A stretch of 8,452 nt of DNA from contig JAKAYJ010000031.1 of NCBI GenBank assembly GCA_021816385.1, forward strand, positions 2,173 through 10,624. The letters are read 5' to 3'. Position 1 is the stretch's first letter; every line of letters starts with the position of its first letter. Positions 5,197 to 8,452 of the stretch are shown here, one piece after another. The translations under genes were made by a program, and so were the position numbers. The DNA is from Thermoplasmata archaeon. Its GTDB lineage: Archaea > Thermoplasmatota > Thermoplasmata > Thermoplasmatales > Thermoplasmataceae. The notes below the pieces were generated by a model, which saw only the letters and a program-made list of their open reading frames with translations, was not told the DNA's origin and ran no database searches.

Positions 5197-6084
5197 CTAT
5201 GCCTGATAGATACCAATTGAATGACTCTGCGGGAGAAATGTGTAGAGTTTCTGCCTCTTTTCATCAAATGTAAGTGTATGGCAATCGAACTCAGTTGTTT
5301 CCTGTTGAATCAACTTCAGGGTTTTTCCATCGAAAACCTGGACAGTTTCTGGTTCGCCAATGCTGCAGTAAAGATGGTCTAGCCTTCTGTTATACCAGAG
5401 TACATCTGGTGGCCCCGCAAGTTCTGCTTTTGCAATGTTTTTCTTGGAGATCAGATCAACCATCACCAGCATTGCATTGTCACATGCAACGTATGCAAAA
5501 TTTCCGCTGACTGCAAGGCCATGGGGCCCCTTCTGCCCTATCTCATGGAAACCTGTTACCGAAAAATCCCTCCCGGAAATAAATTCTATTCCGGATGGCT
5601 CCATTATATTCAGGAGATATTCATCAGACTCTTTCCTGTAGAGGCACCATCTCGGCCTTCCGCTCAACTTAACCGATTTCAGCAACTCTCCAGTTTTCTG
5701 GTCATGGAATCTTGCATGGTTGTCACCCACATCCGCAGTCATCAGGATACCTCTCCTGCCATCCACTGCAAGGCCGTTGGGTTTTGATCCTGTACTGAAT
5801 TTGCTCAGAACATCAAGCGAATTGGGATCTATTGAAAGAATATGCCCCTCTTTCCTGGATGCAGCAAAAATTCTTCCCGTTATGGAATCACAGATCATTC
5901 CACTCCCTCCTGCACAATCTGGTATGGACCTGATCCACCTGTTCTCATCTATATCGAAAACATCTACAGTCCCATTGCTTGTGTGCGCAACAAAGACTCT
6001 TCCTGTGGCAGGATCAACATCTCCGTGATCGAATTCGCATTCCTTTTCTGAGGGCAAAGCCTTCTTTTCAATAAATTTCACCAT
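5197..6084 (-). CDS. YncE-like seven-bladed beta-propeller protein, cytoplasmic
   Basis: This is a 295-residue protein made of repeated units of about 40 residues, each with a GxxFxA-type strand, a variable turn and a VDVFD- or SIDP-type strand. Examples are GRVFVAHTSNGTVDVFDID (28-46), GRIFAASRKEGHILSIDP (70-87), NFAYVACDNAMLVMVDL (195-211) and KLYTFLPQSHSIGIYQ at the end. This is the pattern of YncE/YVTN and SMP-30-like beta-propellers, probably six or seven blades. Histidines recur just before blades (FDHGDVD, GPHGLAV, DCHTLTF), as in related metal- or ligand-binding propellers. There is no signal peptide, so it should be cytoplasmic, unlike most bacterial YncE proteins. It starts 26 nt after the ChrB-like gene with a partial SD (AAGTGA) six nt before the ATG, so the two are probably co-transcribed. 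Enzymatic function cannot be assigned; a scaffold or lactonase-like role is possible. Confidence 0.75.
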   Translation of the reverse strand: MVKFIEKKALPSEKECEFDHGDVDPATGRVFVAHTSNGTVDVFDIDENRWIRSIPDCAGGSGMICDSITGRIFAASRKEGHILSIDPNSLDVLSKFSTGSKPNGLAVDGRRGILMTADVGDNHARFHDQKTGELLKSVKLSGRPRWCLYRKESDEYLLNIMEPSGIEFISGRDFSVTGFHEIGQKGPHGLAVSGNFAYVACDNAMLVMVDLISKKNIAKAELAGPPDVLWYNRRLDHLYCSIGEPETVQVFDGKTLKLIQQETTEFDCHTLTFDEKRQKLYTFLPQSHSIGIYQA

Positions 6085-6110
6085 GAGGGGTCACTTCTCT
6101 TTCGTGAGAA

Positions 6111-6578
6111 TTATTTCCCGGAGTGTTCCAGCTTTGCCTTTCCACCCATTTTCTGCTTCACATATGCATACATCGCATCATAGAATGGAAACTGTAGTTT
6201 CATATTCTCATGATCATCTTTCGTTATTTCCCTAAATCCAAGTGCTGCTGCCTCAAGGCCAGGAGATTCCGGAGGAGCGTCATGCATGTCAGCATCAGCG
6301 CCCCTTACAATTCTTGCAAATTCAAGAAGTGCAGGGTCCGTAAGTCCGTACTTCTTAATGACTGCATCAAAACTCACATATTCTTCACCGTTATGCTCAA
6401 AGTGAAAAAGTTCAGCACCCGGTGTGTCGAAGGGTATGGCATTCTCTTTCTCTGCAACCTCCATCACTTTATCTTTTGGAACGAAAAGGAATTCAGGATT
6501 TTTGTCCACGAATCTTGAAATAACCCAGGGGCATGCTATTCTATCAACTTTTGCTTTTTCTCTTGTTACCCATTTCAT
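6111..6578 (-). CDS. ChrB-type chromate resistance domain protein (stand-alone)
   Basis: This is a 155-residue protein equal to the C-terminal Chrome_Resist domain of ChrB. The opening MKWVTREKAKVDRIACPW is the family signature, with Arg13 and Cys16. Later come NAIPFDTPGAEL, YVSFDAVIKKYGL, ARIVRGADAD, ESPGLEAAALG, a DDHE (121-124) and the closing FYDAMYAYV. Full ChrB proteins have about 300 residues with an N-terminal half linked to chromate-responsive regulation; that half is absent here. The chromate pump ChrA is not in the window either. Short ChrB-domain proteins are widespread and their biochemistry is poorly known, so the chromate label comes from family naming, not proof. Conserved His, Asp and Cys suggest metal or redox chemistry. 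There is no signal peptide. A TATA box places transcription start within about 10 nt of the ATG, and the beta-propeller gene follows by 26 nt. Confidence 0.85.
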   Translation of the reverse strand: MKWVTREKAKVDRIACPWVISRFVDKNPEFLFVPKDKVMEVAEKENAIPFDTPGAELFHFEHNGEEYVSFDAVIKKYGLTDPALLEFARIVRGADADMHDAPPESPGLEAAALGFREITKDDHENMKLQFPFYDAMYAYVKQKMGGKAKLEHSGK

Positions 6579-6606
6579 AATTATCCATGTGATAAGGATT
6601 TCTCTC

Positions 6607-6614
6607 TTTATAAA
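6607..6614 (-). promoter_or_regulatory. TATA box for the ChrB-like/propeller transcript
   Basis: TTTATAAA is a full palindrome that matches the archaeal TATA consensus well. Its centre is about 33 nt from the ATG at 6578, predicting a leader of about 6 nt. A second box (CTATAAATG on the minus strand, near 6623-6631) could serve a start further upstream. Confidence 0.5.
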
Positions 6615-6739
6615 TCGTTAGCATTTATAGCGCATTAAAGAATTATTGAATAATAATCGGTGCATCTGAGGGATAAGGATGTCGTAGAATTGTTCTGGTG
6701 CATTCGGCACAGATAGAAGAACGATCAAGCCTTAGCAGG

Positions 6740-7315
6740 TCACATTAATTCATCAATTTTCATCAAGAATTCCGAAAATTTCATCACCTTTGCAAAGTTT
6801 CCATTCAGTGTAGCCATAAATGCATCATGCACATTATTGCTTGAAATTGTATGATCTGCAATTGTCAGATCCCTCGTTGCACATCCATCATATATTACAA
6901 TGTTGTTGAAACCAAGGTCACTTGCAGCCCTGGTGGTAGAATCTATGCACATATGGGTCATCATGCCAACTATTACCAGGTTTTTGATATTATGTTCAGT
7001 GAGTTTTTTGTTCAGTTCAGTATCGAGAAAACTGTTGGGATGATGTTTTATGATCACCTCTTCTCCTTCTGCAGGGGCCACGAGAGAAACTGGAGCAATT
7101 CCATCCGTGCCAGGGAGGAAGAAAGACGCATTCGATCGTGTAGATACATGGTGAATATGAAATACAGGCATATTCTTCAATCTGAACAGCCTGAGAAGTT
7201 CTCCTGCAATCTCTGATGCAGCAAGTGGTTCAACGAGGGGCATTCTGCCTCCCTCAAAATAGTCTTTCTGTATATCTATAATCAGCAATCCGGTGAGTTT
7301 TTTAGAACCTTCCAT
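6740..7315 (-). CDS. Isochorismatase-family cysteine hydrolase
   Basis: This is a 191-residue protein of the isochorismatase-like hydrolase superfamily, which includes nicotinamidases, carbamoylsarcosine hydrolases and isochorismatases. The catalytic triad is visible: Asp14 in LLIIDIQKDYF, Lys90 in VIIKHHPNSF, and Cys123 in VGMMTHMCIDSTTRAA. The cis-peptide stretch before the cysteine is GMMTHM. HIHHVSTR (53-60) follows the usual third strand, and the final helix region VHDAFMATLNG matches the family. Length is normal for a stand-alone member. The DxH metal-ligand set typical of nicotinamidases is not obvious after Asp14, so a nicotinamidase is not favoured. The substrate is unknown. The gene stands alone: 161 nt separate it from the ChrB-like gene downstream, which has its own promoter. 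The ATG at 7315 fits a leaderless start from a TATA-like box near 7344. Confidence 0.88.
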   Translation of the reverse strand: MEGSKKLTGLLIIDIQKDYFEGGRMPLVEPLAASEIAGELLRLFRLKNMPVFHIHHVSTRSNASFFLPGTDGIAPVSLVAPAEGEEVIIKHHPNSFLDTELNKKLTEHNIKNLVIVGMMTHMCIDSTTRAASDLGFNNIVIYDGCATRDLTIADHTISSNNVHDAFMATLNGNFAKVMKFSEFLMKIDELM

Positions 7316-7340
7316 TATAGAACCACAAATCCACTTTCAA

Positions 7341-7348
7341 TATTAGTA
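7341..7348 (-). promoter_or_regulatory. TATA-like box for the isochorismatase-family gene
   Basis: The minus strand reads CTAATATTG centred near 7344, about 28 nt before the ATG at 7315, and no SD is present. This fits a leaderless start but the box is a weak match. Confidence 0.35.
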
Positions 7349-7539
7349 AAGTTGTTACCTGTTATTTTACTTTATTCAAATTTTAATTGATAAAATTTAT
7401 ATTTTTCATGAGCACTCAATAGGGCATCAGAAAATTCTGCAATCATAAGCGATTCATGGGTTCAGATAGTTTTTCAGTTTGATGTGTCAGAAGAGTGAAT
7501 CATACCTCGGTGTAAGCAATGTTATCTTGAGTTATAGAA

Positions 7540-7549
7540 TAAATTTTAA
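7540..7549 (+). promoter_or_regulatory. TATA-like box for the S41-type peptidase gene
   Basis: TAAATTTTAA lies about 26 nt before the ATG at 7571, and no SD precedes that ATG, so a leaderless mRNA is expected. The rest of the 7316-7570 gap is AT-rich with no credible gene. Confidence 0.45.
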
Positions 7550-7570
7550 TGTGCATAGGAATTATGTTCT

Positions 7571-8452
7571 ATGGGCATTTTTCCAATATCTAAAAAAGAT
7601 TCACTGTCAGATCTCCTGCAGCTTGTCAAAATGGTTACAGAAACGCATCCCGACCCATTCCTGCATAAGAAATCTAGGATAGAATTTTTCAGATCTGTGA
7701 ACAGTATCATGGATCAGGTCCCTGAGAACATTGATCAGGAAACATTTCATATATTTGCGATGAAGGTAATGGCCCTGGTGGGTGATGGACACACCTCAAT
7801 GGATCCTTTACCAGAAAGCAGGGAGAAAATCTGGCTGAAAATTGAACCGATAGATGGTTCGTTGTTGGTTCTGGGAGTGTATTCCCGTGAATATGAGAAG
7901 TTAATAGGATCAGTTATAAAGGGCATAAATGGGATTCCCATGGAAACCATTAAGGAAAACATGAAAACACTTCGTGGGGCAAATGGGGAAAATAACAATC
8001 TGATGCACATCATGGAATGCTTTGGCCAAAAACATCTGATGGGTTATCTTTTGGATAGATCCGCGAAGGACATTGGCAGCATAAGTTTGGAATTGCACAA
8101 TCGGGGAAACATATATGAAATGGAATTTGAATTTTCGGAAGAAAAACCCGGAGAACTTATAATAAGAAATGGAATGGAACTCCCCTCATCAGAAACATCG
8201 GATCTTTCATGGGCAATTCTTGATGGAAAGACAGGTTATTTGAGAATAGAATCCATGAGGAAATACAGAGAAAATTTTGAGTCACAGCTGAATTATGGGG
8301 CCAACGAAAAATTTCTTAAGGAATTGATTGAGAGAACAGGAATGAATACATCCGGAACCATCAAAGAAATAATTGGGAAAATACCTTCAGCATCACAGAT
8401 AATCACTGAATTCCTGACTATAATGAAGGAAACTGGAAGCGGCAATATTCTC
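7571..8452 (+). CDS. S41-family peptidase, N-terminal part (3' truncated by window edge)
   Basis: An open frame runs from the ATG at 7571 to the right edge, giving 294 residues with no stop. The N-terminal helical region has ETHPDPFLHKKSRIEFFRSV (24-43), then the loop VGDGHTSMDP (70-79), which is highly characteristic of S41 (C-terminal processing/tail-specific-like) peptidases. After it come beta-rich segments such as LLVLGVYSREY and VIKGINGIPM, and an AILDGKTGYLRIESM strand near 216-230 that in S41 proteins introduces the catalytic core. The catalytic Ser and its Gly-rich loop would lie beyond the window, so activity cannot be judged. The N-terminus is neither hydrophobic nor signal-like, indicating a cytoplasmic enzyme, perhaps in peptide turnover as with archaeal tricorn-type S41 peptidases. 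It is divergent from the isochorismatase-family gene across a 255-nt gap; no functional link is evident. Confidence 0.8.
   Translation, partial: MGIFPISKKDSLSDLLQLVKMVTETHPDPFLHKKSRIEFFRSVNSIMDQVPENIDQETFHIFAMKVMALVGDGHTSMDPLPESREKIWLKIEPIDGSLLVLGVYSREYEKLIGSVIKGINGIPMETIKENMKTLRGANGENNNLMHIMECFGQKHLMGYLLDRSAKDIGSISLELHNRGNIYEMEFEFSEEKPGELIIRNGMELPSSETSDLSWAILDGKTGYLRIESMRKYRENFESQLNYGANEKFLKELIERTGMNTSGTIKEIIGKIPSASQIITEFLTIMKETGSGNIL

Noticed and set aside
6650..6740. Possible small RNA or terminator, from the GTGC...GCAC dyad near 6699-6711
   Set aside because: The arms are only four bases, there is no T-run, and no promoter clearly directs transcription into it.
7480..7682. A 67-codon frame starting in the gap before the S41-type gene
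   Set aside because: It overlaps the first 110 bases of a well-supported gene in another frame, its composition is Cys/Tyr/His-rich and unlike a real protein, and no SD or promoter fits.
1..8452. CRISPR arrays, tRNA or rRNA genes, transposases, phage or toxin-antitoxin genes
   Set aside because: I saw no regularly spaced repeats, no cloverleaf or rRNA sequence in the gaps, and no such protein families among the genes.

Overview
The window looks like chromosomal DNA of a thermoacidophilic archaeon, most likely of the Thermoplasmatales (Thermoplasma, Ferroplasma or Cuniculiplasma relatives). Three things suggest this. The base composition is moderately AT-rich. Several genes have a TATA-like box about 26 nt before the start codon with no room for a leader, while internal operon genes carry GGTGA-type Shine-Dalgarno (SD) sites. 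The first gene resembles the Ta0216-type B12/radical-SAM family that I recall from Thermoplasma. The genus cannot be fixed from the sequence alone.

Layout. (1) 1-1229 (+): the 3' part of a radical SAM protein that enters from the left edge. (2) 1313-3322 (-): a compact four-gene sulfur operon, transcribed DsrE-like, TusA, a 46-residue single-span membrane protein, then a sulfide:quinone-oxidoreductase-like flavoprotein. The genes are 3-11 nt apart, and two stop codons lie inside or against the next gene's SD. (3) 3505-4350 (-): an Ada-like fusion of an AraC-type HTH and an O6-alkylguanine-DNA alkyltransferase, without the N-terminal Ada sensor domain. (4) 4444-5043 (+): a small multi-span membrane protein with the HX4DH motif of nickel/cobalt transporters, divergent from the Ada-like gene across a 93-nt two-promoter region. 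(5) 5044-5196: a convergent gap with a 14-bp palindrome and a separated 12-bp perfect inverted repeat. (6) 5197-6578 (-): a stand-alone ChrB-type chromate-resistance domain followed by a cytoplasmic YncE-like beta-propeller, probably one transcript. (7) 6740-7315 (-): an isochorismatase-family cysteine hydrolase. (8) 7571-8452 (+): the N-terminal part of an S41-type peptidase that runs off the right edge.

How the genes work together. The clearest unit is the sulfur operon. The SQR-like enzyme could oxidise sulfide or a related thiol and feed electrons to membrane quinone. DsrE and TusA would carry the sulfane sulfur in the cytoplasm on single reactive cysteines. The small membrane protein has no recognisable family and sits between the carriers and the flavoprotein; it is the best candidate for something undescribed. 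The remaining genes look like stress and metal functions: alkylation repair, possible divalent-metal transport and a chromate-linked domain. There is no transposase, CRISPR array, tRNA or rRNA, and no gene-free stretch longer than about 255 bases (7316-7570, which holds only promoter-like AT-rich DNA).
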